From Isoetes taiwanensis (lineage: Eukaryota; Streptophyta; Lycopodiopsida; Isoetales; Isoetaceae), in NCBI GenBank assembly GCA_021234155.1, contig JAJEKV010000191.1, positions 176,842 through 240,841 on the forward strand: a stretch of DNA of 64,000 nucleotides, written 5' to 3'. Position numbers and translations under genes: made by a program. Of the stretch, positions 32,993-43,740 are shown one piece after another. How positions within the stretch are numbered: position 1 is the first letter of the stretch; each line of letters begins with the position of its first letter. Below the pieces are notes generated by a model. The model worked only from the letters and a program-made list of their open reading frames with translations, did no database searches and was not told the DNA's origin.

Positions 32993-34215
32993 CTAAGAAA
33001 AGAGTGAATCTGCTTCTTTAATAGCCTGCTTGCGACTTTCTTCCTTCATTCCAGAAATGACAGTGTCACGAGGCTTGTAACGACGAACATTGAACTCTGT
33101 TGCATTGCCAAAGCATCAGTAGCAATACAGTTCGAGAAGAGAAGCATCAAAAACAATAATTCACCTCCAGTTATGCCATTGCGATCATCTTGAACAAACA
33201 AGACGCGGCTGCTGTCTGACCAAGCATCCAGTTTAATGCGATAAACCTGGTCGATGATAAACCTAAAGCTATTAGATTTGATCGCCCTTCAATGATGACT
33301 CTTCAATGAACAAAGATAACTTACCTTGAAGTATGGGTGATCGATGTCTGGATAACGCAATATGCCAATATCAAGCATGGTCTTCTCATGGCGCTCATGC
33401 TTGGCGAAAAAGGTTTCAAAGCTATTGATTGTTGCACCAGTCTGAGCAGTAATGCGGCCAAGGACATCGATATCAATTTGTGTGGCAGCCAAAATATCTG
33501 GGTCATCGACCAGTTTGACAAACCAGGAGTGAACCTGAAAAGAAAGGAAATTATACGATTAGAAATGAATTAACTTTTATTGTTCTCTTCGAGGCCAAAT
33601 GTCCATATGGAATCCAGTACAGGAGACCAAATGGTCATACGGAACCCAATATATAAATACAAGAAATGGTCCGGAATGGAAAAATGGAAACCAAATACAT
33701 AAATACACGAAAGATACAAATCCTACATTGTGCGGGCCTTTAGTGGACATTCATGCTTTTACCTCACGCACAACTTGCTCATCAGGTGATCCATCGAACT
33801 TGAAGTAGTTTATATTGTTCTTGACTAGCATATCTGATCTATGGATCCCGTCATCCATGGGCTCGATCAATGGATTCTGCATCAAAGTGCTCACTATTTT
33901 CTCCCAATTCCGTTGTTAAAATTTGGAATCACGAGCAATGATCTTTGTAGTTCCCGCTATCATGACCTTGAGATTGTCATCTAGTGTTTTTATGCTTTCA
34001 CTGTTGAGCTTTCCAAAGGAGGGCGCAAGAGCAACTGTGAGATAATCTTTTGCCTCTTTATCCCTGACATTGATCTATCAAATACAAAGTACATATCAGT
34101 GTTCAAGAAGATATACAAACATTCAAGCAAGCATTTGCTTACTTTAGAGAAGTCAAATGAATTCCGCCTTAGCAATGTCTTTTTGATCGCCAAAGGCAAA
34201 GCTATTAAAGATTGC
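32993..34215 (-). pseudogene. Unrecognised multi-exon plant gene remnant, copy 2
   Basis: Minus strand. Exons: 34143-~34215, 33763-34074, 33325-33534 (210 nt), 33165-33246 (82 nt) and 33096-32993 (104 nt) ending at stop 32995-32993. Introns of 68, 228, 78 and 68 bp all read GT...AG in transcript sense. The phase-1 junction between the 82-nt and 104-nt exons gives ...NGITG|EFNVRRYKPRD. The last three exons are clean; exon 33763-34074 is damaged near 33915-33930, where copy 1 reads IPAEQRNWEK, and the first exon is frameshifted. The gene's 5' end is not identified, so whether an expressed parent exists elsewhere is open. Family unknown to me. Confidence 0.62.
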
Positions 34216-35993
34216 ATGGTGATGATGATGAAGATCGACAATCGGGTTGGGTTTAAATGGTGCTTCTGTAGAGAACCCGGCCGGCTTCCTAGAATGATCT
34301 TTTCTTTCTTTAATCATCTCATTCACGTGAGGCACGCCAAAAGTTTTTCTTGAATTTTTTTAGAGAAACTTAATTATATACAGAAGTTGGGTTTAAATAG
34401 GGCTTTTCGTTGAACCTTCTAGCTTCTCCTTAATCAAATCATTCACATGGGACATCTAGCATACACATAACATGGCAACTCAATGCTTTTATTGACTTAT
34501 TCTACATTATAACACGCAATACATTATAACACGCTTTTATTAAGTTATTCTACATTATAACCGGCGTGGTATTTATCAACCACCGTCATGTTTGAGCCAA
34601 AAAAAATACACGAGGTTGTCAAAACCACATTGAGAGAAAAAATACACGGAGTTTTTTTAGGTTCACGCTGGTTCAAACATGACGGTGGTTGATAAATACC
34701 ATGATTGCATTATAACACGCTTTTGAGAAGTATAGAAGGACATTGAATTCAATAGTCGTGTCACATCAAATTTGATATTCCCCCCACATCATTAGACTTT
34801 TATAAAAAAATCTCTTTTAATGTGTTTTGTTATGCGAAGCTTGCCAAAGTTATAGTAAACTAGATTCATTCTAGACATTGTCATTTTCATGGGTTTCAAT
34901 GATGTATCTTCCTAATCAAAATATGTAGGATTTGGTAGTTTGAAAGGGCTAAAATATAGAATCCCCAAGGTAACTTTAAACTCGAGACAAAATGAACATG
35001 GAGCAATGTGCTACATTTTGACAAGTATAGCTTTTGGCTCAACCTGCTAGTGCATTGCTTTGCTAGAAGGACTTCTGATCCCTTACTCAAGTAATTCACA
35101 TTTACATGGAAAAGATTTATCTTTTCCCTACGTGGACGATAAAAATACCTTCCTTCCTTCTTTCCTTCCTTCCTTCCTTCCTTCCTACATCTTGAGTCTT
35201 CTTAATATCTTCAAATTCATTTTATTTTAGAGACTTCTTCCTCGAGAAAACTTTAAGGACTTGCCAAATCTTTAGTAAAGTGGAATGTGTTGAGGAGTTT
35301 CTGTTATGGACATATTACATGCTTCAGACTAGCCTATATGCGCTTTTCTTTAATGGAGGTTTTACGGATGGGGGATCTCGAGACCGCAGTTGTAGGTAAA
35401 TGATTTGTCTCTCCTAGTACACCTTTTTTTCCCCAACTAGCATTGACGTTTCTACATCACATCCAATAATGCATGTCTTACACAAGTGTAGGATATGAAG
35501 TGCAAGAAAATGCTAGAAAAATTTTAAGTGACCTACTAGGTTGGGAATGGTGTAGATAAAAGATAAATAGTTGACTAGACTTTTTAGCAAGCTAAATACT
35601 ATGGTGAAGACATTCTTGTGCTTTTCATAAAAAAGCTTAGGTTGGGCTCTGAGACTTGTTTAGGTGAAGGACAAGTCTACAATGTTATTCCATGGAATCA
35701 TGGAAGGGAACTACAATGTATGCCTAGGTTCCTAAGGATCCCTTCCCCTTTTCCCGATCCCCCTTTCCCTATTGGACTGTCGAATTGAGTGAATCTTTGC
35801 CATCGACCCTTTTTTTTTCCTTTTCTCTTTCCCCTTTTCCCTTTTTTTTGCCTTTTCTATTATCTTTTTTGTTTTTCCTTCCATTTCGCCCTTTTTCCTT
35901 TTACATTTTCCCATTTCCCTTTCTTCGAAGGGTGGAACACCATAATACATATTATTGCAAAGATATATCCATCATACATCATAACATAGGATA
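34216..35993. other. Non-coding part of unit 3
   Basis: Matches 8111-9899. It contains the second MITE copy, a (CCTT)n run at 35149-35185 and a short C/T tract at 35808-35930. No gene seen. Confidence 0.6.
34562..34707. mobile_element. MULE-type MITE, second copy
   Basis: Same element and position as 8461-8611, flanked by CATTATAAC at 34553-34561 and 34708-34716. Slightly shorter because of a shorter internal T run. It was duplicated with the unit. Confidence 0.85.
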
Positions 35994-36140
35994 CTAGTAA
36001 CGGTGCCCAGCGTTGCTGGGTATAATTTGGGAACCTATACATATTGGGAACTTATGCATTTGCATAGAGCAACTTCATACTCGTTGGATCATTTTCTTGG
36101 GCATAATTTGGGAACCTATAAATATTCGAAACTTGTGCAT
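35994..36140 (-). mobile_element. Helitron 3' terminus relic (unit 3 copy)
   Basis: CTAG at 35994-35997 after A (35993), then TGCCCAGCGTTGCTGGGTA, as at 9900 and 15886. LINE sequence follows from about 36141. Confidence 0.7.
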
Positions 36141-37898
36141 TTGCAGCCAGCAGAGGCGCAGCCTTCTGATGGCATTAGGGAGAATGCAGTGTTGCAGCGT
36201 ATTGTTGCTCTGGAGCAGGTTAAAGTGCAGGAGGCACGTGTGAAGGCGGCCCTTATCTGGTTGAAGGAGGGGGACACAAGTTCGTCGGTGTTCTTCAGAG
36301 CAGCTAGGCAGCGGCGATATGCAGCGTCTATGGCGTCCCTTGCTTTGCCTGATGGTCGGATTTTGGAGGATCCCGCTGATTTGTAGAGGTATGTGCATGC
36401 TCATTTCTCGTGGTTTTTACGCGCAAAGACTTCCTATGAGCAGAGATCACGGAGCTTGGTTTTTGGGTCATTAAACCATCTATTCGCCTCATCGGTGAGA
36501 GCTTAAAGCGAGCTCTCCAGAGAGGATTTAGCGGAGGCATGTATGTGCATGGCCAAGGATAAATGTCCTGGGCTGGATGGCATCCCTGTGGAGTTCTTTC
36601 AGACTTATTGGGAATGGGCTGGTGAGTCTGTGTACCAGGTGTATCTTGAGTTGCTGCAGTCTTCTCAACTAGATAGGATCTTGAATACCGCATGCATTTC
36701 TTTGATTCCTAAGGTTAAGCAGCCTTCTACTATTAATGATTGGAGGCCTATATCCTTGTTGTCTTCTGTGAAAGCCCTGGCAGAGAAGTTGAAGCCGGTG
36801 TTGACTTCTTCCATTAGCAAGGTGCAGTCTGGGTTTGTTCCTGGGAGAAACATTTTTTTTTTTTTTGAAGAACTGTGTCAGCAATATATTAAAAGAATGG
36901 TAATGTTACAAAGCAAGTGAGGAGGAAGGAGAACTGCCCCAAAGAGACAGTGATACCTCGACACTCCACAACAACTGCAACTCTACTGCTGTACAAACTG
37001 ACCATCACCATCTTCCACACACAAGAAGTCCCGCCAAATGGAAAACTTCCGCTCTACTAATCCCGGGAACACCAAAAAGCTTTGAAAAATGTTGCCGCAA
37101 CTTATGAGGGCCTTTATTGGGCCAGGAGAACAGGTCAAGGCATTGCCTATCTTAAGCTTGACTTTGCCAAAGCTTACGATAGTGTCCGTTGGGAGTTCTT
37201 GTCTGCCATGATGTTAGCGTTGGGCATGGGCCCACGCTTCTGAGAGACGATCATGAAGCCGCATAGGTCGGCCACGGGCTACGGTGGTGTGCCGGGGTGA
37301 ACCCTCCGCCTTTTTTCTCCTTAGGCGAGGGGTGCGCCGTGTTCTTTGGCACCATTTTTGTTTCACGATTATGGCGAGGCACCGCCCTCGGCTTGTTTTT
37401 GTTGCGATGGAGGAGGGGGTGGTGGATGGGCTTTGATCTGTGTGATGGTAGTCGCCAGATTATTAACCGGTTAAGCCGATGACACTTTTTATTCCATTCG
37501 CCAATAACCGGTTCGCTAAATGTGAAGGGTTTGTTTGAATACTTTCTCCTTGGCCTCGGGCATTCTTCCTCATTGGGGTAAATGCTCCACATTATGGGCC
37601 CACTAAACTCCGCCTTCCCCTTGTTTGGCTCTATTCCCCTTGGAAGGTGCTTCCGTAATGTGTGTACTAAGTCAAGGAGTATTCCCTTTGGAGGGGATGT
37701 TTCCATGGGGAGGGTGTGGGATGAGATTTTGCAGGGATTGCAGAAACACCTCAATTGGTGGAAGGGTAGCAAGTTGTCCATTGCAGGTAGGATCACTATT
37801 GCCAAGTCAGTACTTTGTAGCACTCATGTGTATACAACATCTGCAATGTTAGCTCCTGAGGGTAAGATACAGGCTTTGGATAAGATTGTTCGAAATTT
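36141..37898 (+). mobile_element. L1-type LINE (unit 3), cut by a gypsy LTR
   Basis: Same LINE as unit 1, reading clearly to PKVKQPSTINDWRPISLLSS and FVPGRNI at about 36850. It is then interrupted by an inverted LINE tail and resumes near 37088 with indels. The LINE stops at GAAATTTTG (37900), where the gypsy LTR starts; the post-RT end and zf-RVT are absent. The catalytic FADD block (about 37440-37500) is scrambled. Confidence 0.8.
36853..37087 (-). mobile_element. Short LINE 3' end inserted antisense into the unit 3 LINE
   Basis: A poly-T run (about 36853-36866) is followed by the reverse complement of the LINE 3' UTR and C-terminal end (GAAGAACTGTGTCAGCAATA...), ~220 bp. It breaks the RT frame just after FVPGRNI. 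Host LINE resumes with AATGTTGCCGCAAC; a few bases of the target (GACTA) are lost. Confidence 0.85.
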
Positions 37899-38040
37899 TG
37901 TGGGGCTGGACGTTCCAAAGACAAAGATACCCTCCCGTGACGAGCATTGTACCGCCACGTCACGCGTACACGCCACCCCGATTGACGTGTACGCCAACGT
38001 ATAGCCAAGTGGGTAGCCCCTAGGGGGCAACTTGCTAAGA

Positions 38041-38245
38041 ATGTGCATTAGTATTAATGTGCACATTTTCCAATGTACACATTAATGTGGGCACACATTT
38101 CCATGTGGCCACTTGATGCCAAGTGGGCCATACCCATAGGTGCAACTAATGTGCACATTTTCCAATGTACACATTCATTAATGTGCACACATTTCCATGT
38201 GAGCACATTTGGGTGCACACATTTCCATGTGGGCACATTTGGCCA
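38041..38245. repeat. Inverted-repeat-rich block in LTR U3
   Basis: Repeated AATGTGCACATT, AATGTACACATT and CACATTTCCATGTG motifs, several palindromic, sit ~100-250 bp upstream of the LTR TATA box. The block is shortened but recognisable at 55670-55870. It may be a promoter element; function is inferred only. Confidence 0.7.
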
Positions 38246-38330
38246 CCTAGCCCTTAAAGGCAGGGGCCCATTACCAATTATCCCACATGCCAAAAGGGGA
38301 TAATTGGAAACCCTAGCCACCCCCCTTGTC

Positions 38331-38336
38331 TATATA
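38331..38336 (+). promoter_or_regulatory. LTR 1 TATA box
   Basis: TATATA in the context CTTGTCTATATAGGGTTGG, conserved at 55955-55960 in LTR 2. Position fits the U3/R border of the 1.7-kb LTR. Confidence 0.6.
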
Positions 38337-39622
38337 GGGTTGGAAACCCTAACTAACCTAATTTTCGATTTTAGGGCTTCAGAACTCTGTTTTGGCTGCC
38401 TCAACATCCAAAACCGCATCCCAGACTCTGACTGGGAGAATTGCAACCTTAGTTTCTCTAGATTCGAAGCGTTTGTTGGGATGGTCGAAGCTCAGTCGAG
38501 GAGCCCCTCAAGGACCCGGGTATTTGGCCAATTAGATAGTCTAAACCCTATTTTAGTCATTGTATCAGTAGGTTTAGCTTATTAGATTGGCCATAGCAGG
38601 CCTCTAGATCCCTAGATAGCAGATTCTAACTAAAGAACCTAACTCTATGTTATAGATTAGATTTAGTTCTTTAGTTCTCTGTGAAGTATATGGATGATGT
38701 ATCTCTATGAACTCCTTGTATTGGGAAGGGGGGTAGAGACCTAAAGCTTTGTAGTTGATGCTCCTAGAGTAGCCTCTCTAGCACACCAGAAGTTGCGCCT
38801 CAGCACAAGAGCCACACCCGGTTGTGGGTGAAGGGGCCGACCGGCTTATAAGGAGGTTCATGTTCTCGACTCTTGAACGACCCCCTATGGTGTGTTAGTA
38901 CACGCTGGGGTCACCGTGGACTAGGTCTAATGGCTTGCCACCGTGTGTGGGCAAGGCATGGGCTCGACACTCGTGAGGTGGTGAATATGACCTTCCATTG
39001 AGTTCAAGTCGAATACTGGCAAGGGTTCTCTAGTCACCTTGAGTCACATTGTAGATCTCTCGAGGGAGAGATCCCTACCGCCCCATCGGAACTGGGAGAT
39101 GTAACCCAGGATATAGCCCCTCGGCTATGCATCCCATGCTACTTCTGGTCAGTCCCAACACTTTTCACCTACTTACTCGCAAAGTGTGCACAGGAGGGGC
39201 TGATGGAGTGGACAACCCTAGGCCATGTTCTTATGCCACCCAAATCCATTGCCATGAATTACATGCCCCTTTGAACTCGAGACCCAAGCTTGTCACCCAT
39301 CCCCGTGTCCGAGCCTTGGGTAGGATTCCCTATGTGATGTCTTTGATCTTCGTCTATGCAGAGATATGTGGAGGACCATCCTTCCGCGATGGTCATATGA
39401 TGTTGATGTATGTGCTCTTCGACATGTATGTTTACGCTTCCAGCCTAGGTAGGCCCCGAGGGAGATCGGGTGCAATGACCCTTCCACTCTTCCCACTTTG
39501 GAACCCGTTTCTGGTTGCGGTGTCATGTGGAGGGCCTCAGATTGTTAACTGAAATGGTATGGGGATGAACTCCCGGTTGTATACGGTGGAGTGCACCGTA
39601 TACGAGTAGGGGACGCCACAGG

Positions 39623-39635
39623 TGGTATCGAGAGC
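39623..39635 (+). other. Primer binding site (initiator tRNA-Met type)
   Basis: TGGTATCGAGAGC lies two bases after the LTR. The common plant retrotransposon site complementary to the tRNA-iMet 3' end is TGGTATCAGAGC; this copy has one extra G/A change. In the second copy (about 57290-57308) it is scrambled. Confidence 0.75.
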
Positions 39636-39827
39636 TATGTTCTTGGAGACCAAGAGCAAAGCACCGCCATGTTCCCAAAGCACTAACTTGATAGGATCCT
39701 CAAACCTCGAAAAAAATGAGAAAATTTTTTCTCATTTTTGTAGTTTATGCTAAGCTAGTAACAGTTAAAAATGAATAGAAACGTAAAAAGACTAAAATTG
39801 ATGAGCCAACATCCAAAAGTAGGGTTG

Positions 39828-39891
39828 GTCTCACACGTCACGCCCAGATGTATTTCTACATTCTAGAAATCGGTCAAGCAACGTGTGAGAC
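39828..39891. repeat. Compound palindrome P1
   Basis: Outer arms GTCTCACACGT / ACGTGTGAGAC enclose inner arms ATTTCTA / TAGAAAT with loop CATTC. First of four such units in the element leader. Transcribed, it could form a two-level hairpin. Confidence 0.85.
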
Positions 39892-40014
39892 ATTCAGCTT
39901 TGACACCAAAAAAAAATTGTAAATTACAGTAAAATATCCTGATAATTCTAAATTTAAGCTAAGAATTAGTAGATTTAGCATGTTACATGTTAATTTAATA
40001 GTGGGCCCCACCAT

Positions 40015-40081
40015 GTCTCATATGTCGCGCCAGGACAGGTTTCTGGATTTTAGAAATGGGGCTGGGCGCAACGTGTGAGAC
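40015..40081. repeat. Compound palindrome P2
   Basis: Outer arms GTCTCATATGTCGCGCC / GGCGCAACGTGTGAGAC, with inner arms weaker than in P1 and P3. It lies 75 bp upstream of a TATAAATA box. Confidence 0.85.
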
Positions 40082-40155
40082 CTTTGCTTAATTAGGTGTT
40101 TTAGATGCCTTAGACAACCCAAAAGGTAGTTTAAAAGTTGACCTAAAATTGGCCC

Positions 40156-40163
40156 TATAAATA
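40156..40163 (+). promoter_or_regulatory. TATAAATA box of leader module 1
   Basis: Context GGCCCTATAAATAGAACC, conserved in the second gypsy copy (57837-57844). An ATG follows ~100 bp downstream (40261). It could be an internal promoter; expression not shown. Confidence 0.5.
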
Positions 40164-40199
40164 GAACCGACCCCTCCCATTTTTCCCCGTCCTTCCCGA

Positions 40200-41515
40200 A
40201 CTTCGCCGGTCTTTGTCAAAGGCGATCTTCGGCGCTTAGCTCCGATCGACAAACCGTAAAATGATGGCCCGCACCGGAAGCATCGCAAAGGAAGCCTAGC
40301 CGGCGGATCCTCCAAATGCGCCACGGCCCCGTTTTTTCACAGATTCTTCGAACGCTTTCTCCACGCCGACGATTTTCTGCCGAGCGAGGGAATCGGCTCC
40401 ACCGAGCTAATTGGCCACGAGATCTTGGAGGACGACGGGCCGACGTCATGAGTGAGATCCTCAAGAAATTGCACTCGGGCAGAGGCGTGAAGCTGAGCAG
40501 CAGAGCAACACTGGGGACGCCAACCCACTGTGAGGAGCAGAGGGAACAGCGAACCCACCAATAGGGTACAAGAACAACCCTGCCGAGATCCACCTCAGGA
40601 GGAGGTGTAGGAGAGGAGCAAAGAACCACGCAACTCCACCCCTCGAAGAGGGGCCGATTTAGCACGCTCGGCCCACAAGCACGGGTCAAAGAGCCACGGG
40701 AGCGTAGATCAAAGGGTCGTGAAGACGCATGATCCAAGAAGAGGAGGGTCAAGGCCATCAAGGCGTGCAAGAGGAAGCTGGGCCAAGGTTGGGAAGAGGG
40801 CAGAGAACCTTTTGTCATCAACGAAGCCGCCGGGAAAGGAGACCCCGCCACTACCGACGATTCGGACCAAGACTACGCGTCGGGCGCAGACGGGCAAGCT
40901 CTTCAAAGCCCCCGGTCAGAGGAAGAGGTACCCAAGAAAGCGACGGCCCAAGAGCGTGAGGAGGCCGGGCAGTGGCGGCCCCCACCATTTCCAACGTGGA
41001 TAGGGTCAAGGCCCCACGACCGCGAACGGGAAGTCTATGATAGACCCCTTAAAGGTCTATCGAAGAGAATGAGGGAGCACAACGATATATGGCTAAGTGG
41101 GAGGCCTACAACACCTATTACCGTGAGCACCGTGAGAACGATTGAAGGCGGCACCCGGCGACGGAGCCGTGACACTAAAGCCCCCTCCACCAAAGCCCAA
41201 GCCCCCACGAAAGCACCGGAAGAAGTGAGCAAGAAGAAACAGGAGGAAGACAGGGCACCTCAAGGAGATCCGCCACTTCCGTAAGAGTTAAGGACTCGAT
41301 TCCCCTTCTGGCCGCCTCCAAATCCACCGTCCGCTGTCATTCAAGAATACAACACGGACATGCAGCGTGACGACACGAGATGTTCTTTGTGTTTGCAAGA
41401 GGCGGCCGGCGCACATAGTAAAGCATTTTGAAGATTCAACGGCCCGCAGTGCCGCACGAAGAGGTTACCCTCATGAGGCGGGATATGTATCTTGCCGTGG
41501 CACATCAAGGGTGAA
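40200..41515 (+). pseudogene. Broken reading frame of leader module 1, unrecognised
   Basis: GC-richer than its surroundings and coding-like. It begins near ATGATGGCCCGCACC (40261), is rich in Arg/Lys/Pro/Ala, and is broken by several frameshifts. The better-kept end is in copy 2 (58774-59163), where frame ...FQERVRTHIDSRAPVQSGRE continues to YCFVFARGDSAHVKCKKHFE and a stop. No domain recognised. It lies between LTR and gag, a position where some large plant gypsy lineages carry an extra ORF. Confidence 0.4.
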
Positions 41516-41668
41516 CGACCTTGAGTTTTGTAAATAACTGAAAAAATTTTGTTAATATAAAGAAAATTTTGTGTAAATAAAGTGTCAAACCTTGTTCAAA
41601 TAGGTCAAGATATCGATCCCTAGCTTTTGTTTCAATTAAATTAGAGTTTTGAGCAACATTGAGACGAT

Positions 41669-41735
41669 GTCTCACACGTCGCGCCAGGACAGATTTCTAC
41701 ATTCTAGGAATCGGGCTGGGCGCAACGTGTGAGAC
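41669..41735. repeat. Compound palindrome P3
   Basis: Best example: outer arms GTCTCACACGTCGCGCC and GGCGCAACGTGTGAGAC (one mismatch in 17), inner arms GATTTCTA / TAGGAATC around CATTC. Confidence 0.9.
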
Positions 41736-41867
41736 CATGCCCAAAGATGCCCAAAATAGCTCCAAATCGACCAAGTAAGGGGTCAATTCTGCCTAACTCG
41801 ATGAGTTTAGTGGAATTACAGTCTTAGATCACCTAAATTGAGTAATCCTAGCCCAATTAGGACCTAT

Positions 41868-41934
41868 GTCTCATACGTCGCGCCAAGACAGATTTCTACA
41901 TTTTAGAAATCGGGCTGGGCGCAACGTGTGAGAC
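41868..41934. repeat. Compound palindrome P4
   Basis: Same plan as P3 with outer left arm GTCTCATACGTCGCGCC and inner arms GATTTCTA / TAGAAATC. It lies 180 bp upstream of the second TATAAATA box. Confidence 0.88.
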
Positions 41935-42113
41935 CCCGTACCATTTCTTCACTAAATGATCTCCAAATTGCACAATAAGTTCAGTAGCTCTCCTTAGCAT
42001 GCTCAAACCCTAGAAATATACTTCAAACTTGCAATTGCATCACTTAATAGGTTAGAATTGCCTAATCTCGATGAAATTCTAAGTCTTCCAAAAATTAGGG
42101 TTTTTCCCTTTCC

Positions 42114-42121
42114 TATAAATA
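42114..42121 (+). promoter_or_regulatory. TATAAATA box of leader module 2
   Basis: Context TTTCCTATAAATAAGTTCC; conserved at 59805-59812. The module 2 coding-like sequence starts ~50 bp downstream. Confidence 0.5.
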
Positions 42122-42159
42122 AGTTCCCCATTTCTCAATTGGTACCCCTGCAAAGTCGC

Positions 42160-43740
42160 TCCCCACATTGCTTAGGCGATCTTTCGGCTCCCTCTCGGGC
42201 GCTTACGCATCCGTTTTGATACCCTCTTCCTTGCTAGATCAATGGCTCTTTGATTTGAGGCGATGGTACAAAGCCCGGTGCCCATCTTTCGGGGCAGATG
42301 TCAATGACATCTTCCAAGTCTTTGTGAAAGAAATTAACATCCGCTTACGTGAATGCAACCCCCAAAGATATAGGCAAAAGCTTGGCTTTAATTTCGTGCT
42401 AGGTAGGACCCTCCTTGTCCAAGTCCCCTTGCATAGGATACTTCGCTCCCTCCGGCCCCTTCAAGCGGCCTTGGGCGATGTCCCCAACATCGCCAAATAC
42501 TTGACTAATAAGGCGCAGAGGCTACCCGATTACATGGTCTGGCGACCAATTAACAGACCAAGTACTTCTCTTACACATCGCCCTAGCCATCTTCTTATCC
42601 CACCGCCGAACCCCATGGGGCAACCTCTATCCCTCCGATGGAGGTAGACCCTATAGCTGAAAGCAGGAGGAAGAGCAAATCTTTGCTGCGGTATCAACAA
42701 GAACAGGAAGCAAGAGAGGATGAAGAAGAGTCGGACGACGAAGGATACTGAGCTCGACTTCGGACGAAGAATCTGGCCAAGGAGAGCAGGAGCTGATCAA
42801 TTTCGAAAGAGCAAACAGGGGCATCGAGTTGCTCCCCACTTGGGCTAGGCATCACAAGCCTAGCCCCTATCATCATCGGCGAGAGGAGTATCTACTCCTC
42901 GGCACATCCGAACCTCCCTAATGCGAGGGAGGGGAGCTCGTGGTTGGACGAACCGCTCCACCAATCAAGGGCAGACCGATATGGACGACTTCATCGTCCG
43001 GGGAGCCTCGACTTCCCTTCAAGTGAGGGAGTCCACACCTACGTGGGAGACGACCTCCGATATCCGAGCCTACTGCCAGCATAAGGCAATTGATGGACGA
43101 GCGGGGCTGCCAAGAGGAGGAGTTCCTCGCCCCAAGAGCGAGATGGGGATCCGTGGGAAGACCACGAGTATCCTAATGCCGGGTCCTTCAATATCACCCC
43201 TGCCAAAAGGAGAAGGAATCGACCTCGGGAGGCTCGACCGCACAATTGAAGACTGTGAGCTCATTCGACGAGTACGCCCCAGGCGGCCATGTATGGAGGC
43301 CAAACAAGCGGAGAAGCTTCGGCGACACACAACGAATTAGTCGCCAAGTACTACTTACCCTTTGCTGATGGATGGGAGAATAGCGGTAATTCACCGCAAG
43401 TTCAGTCCCGTGAGGCTAAGAAGGAGTGTTTATCTTGATTGCACTCGGGCTTGGCAGGCATGCTCGAATAGCAGCAAATGTCGACTATCTTTGTCTTAGT
43501 CAAGAGGGCAATGGCACTTGACCTCTTCGACCATGCCATCCCCACCGACGTCGGGGAGATTAGCGTGGATCGGCCCTTACATCCGACCCATGGGTAGAAG
43601 ACTCGTGAGAGCCATCCGGGGAGGCTCGCCGACAAGCATCATCGAGGAACTTGGGTCACTTTCGGTAGGGACGGCCCAAGTTAAGAAGTTTCTTGAAGAC
43701 AACCCGTCTTCACCGCGATTTCAAGACTAGCTAGACTCTT
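42160..43740 (+). pseudogene. Broken reading frame of leader module 2, unrecognised
   Basis: Frame 42168-42647 reads ...LLDQWLFDLRRWYKARCPS and continues through FGADVNDIFQVFVKEINIRL. After shifts, frame 42921-43340 reads MDDFIVRGAS and EAKQAEKLRRHT, then KYYLPFADGWEN near 43345. The second copy keeps matching pieces (LDQWLLICDEYG and GWDVNDIF at 59910-59995; ADGWENK near 61080). A conserved but unfamiliar ~500-residue product between the primer binding site and gag is likely. I found no catalytic or zinc motif. Confidence 0.42.

Larger units (their letters stand above)
37899..39620 (+). repeat. Ty3/gypsy LTR 1 (5' LTR)
   Basis: Starts TGTGGGGCTGG at 37899 within LINE sequence and ends ...GGACGCCACA at 39620, two bases before the primer binding site. 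It matches 55530-57297 over its length. A TATATA box is at 38331-38336 and CTTGTATTGGG near 38716 could mark the R region. The left ~50 bp differ most from LTR 2. The exact first base is set by the TG rule and could shift by a few bases. Confidence 0.8.

Noticed and set aside
37899-39620. Unit-length LTR taken at first as a solo promoter region of a host gene (TATA box, 5' UTR-like sequence).
   Set aside because: The full stretch is repeated at 55530-57297, begins with TG, ends with CA, and is followed by a tRNA-Met-type primer binding site, so it is an LTR.
40139-40260. Plant pararetrovirus origin for the leader frames.
   Set aside because: No movement protein, coat protein zinc knuckle or viral RT arrangement is visible. 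The frames sit between a primer binding site and a gypsy gag in two copies, so they belong to the retrotransposon.
40216-40851. A 211-codon minus-strand frame in gypsy leader module 1.
   Set aside because: It overlaps the plus-strand coding-like stretch in GC-rich DNA, is not kept as one frame in the second element copy, and has no recognisable domain. Most likely a shadow frame.
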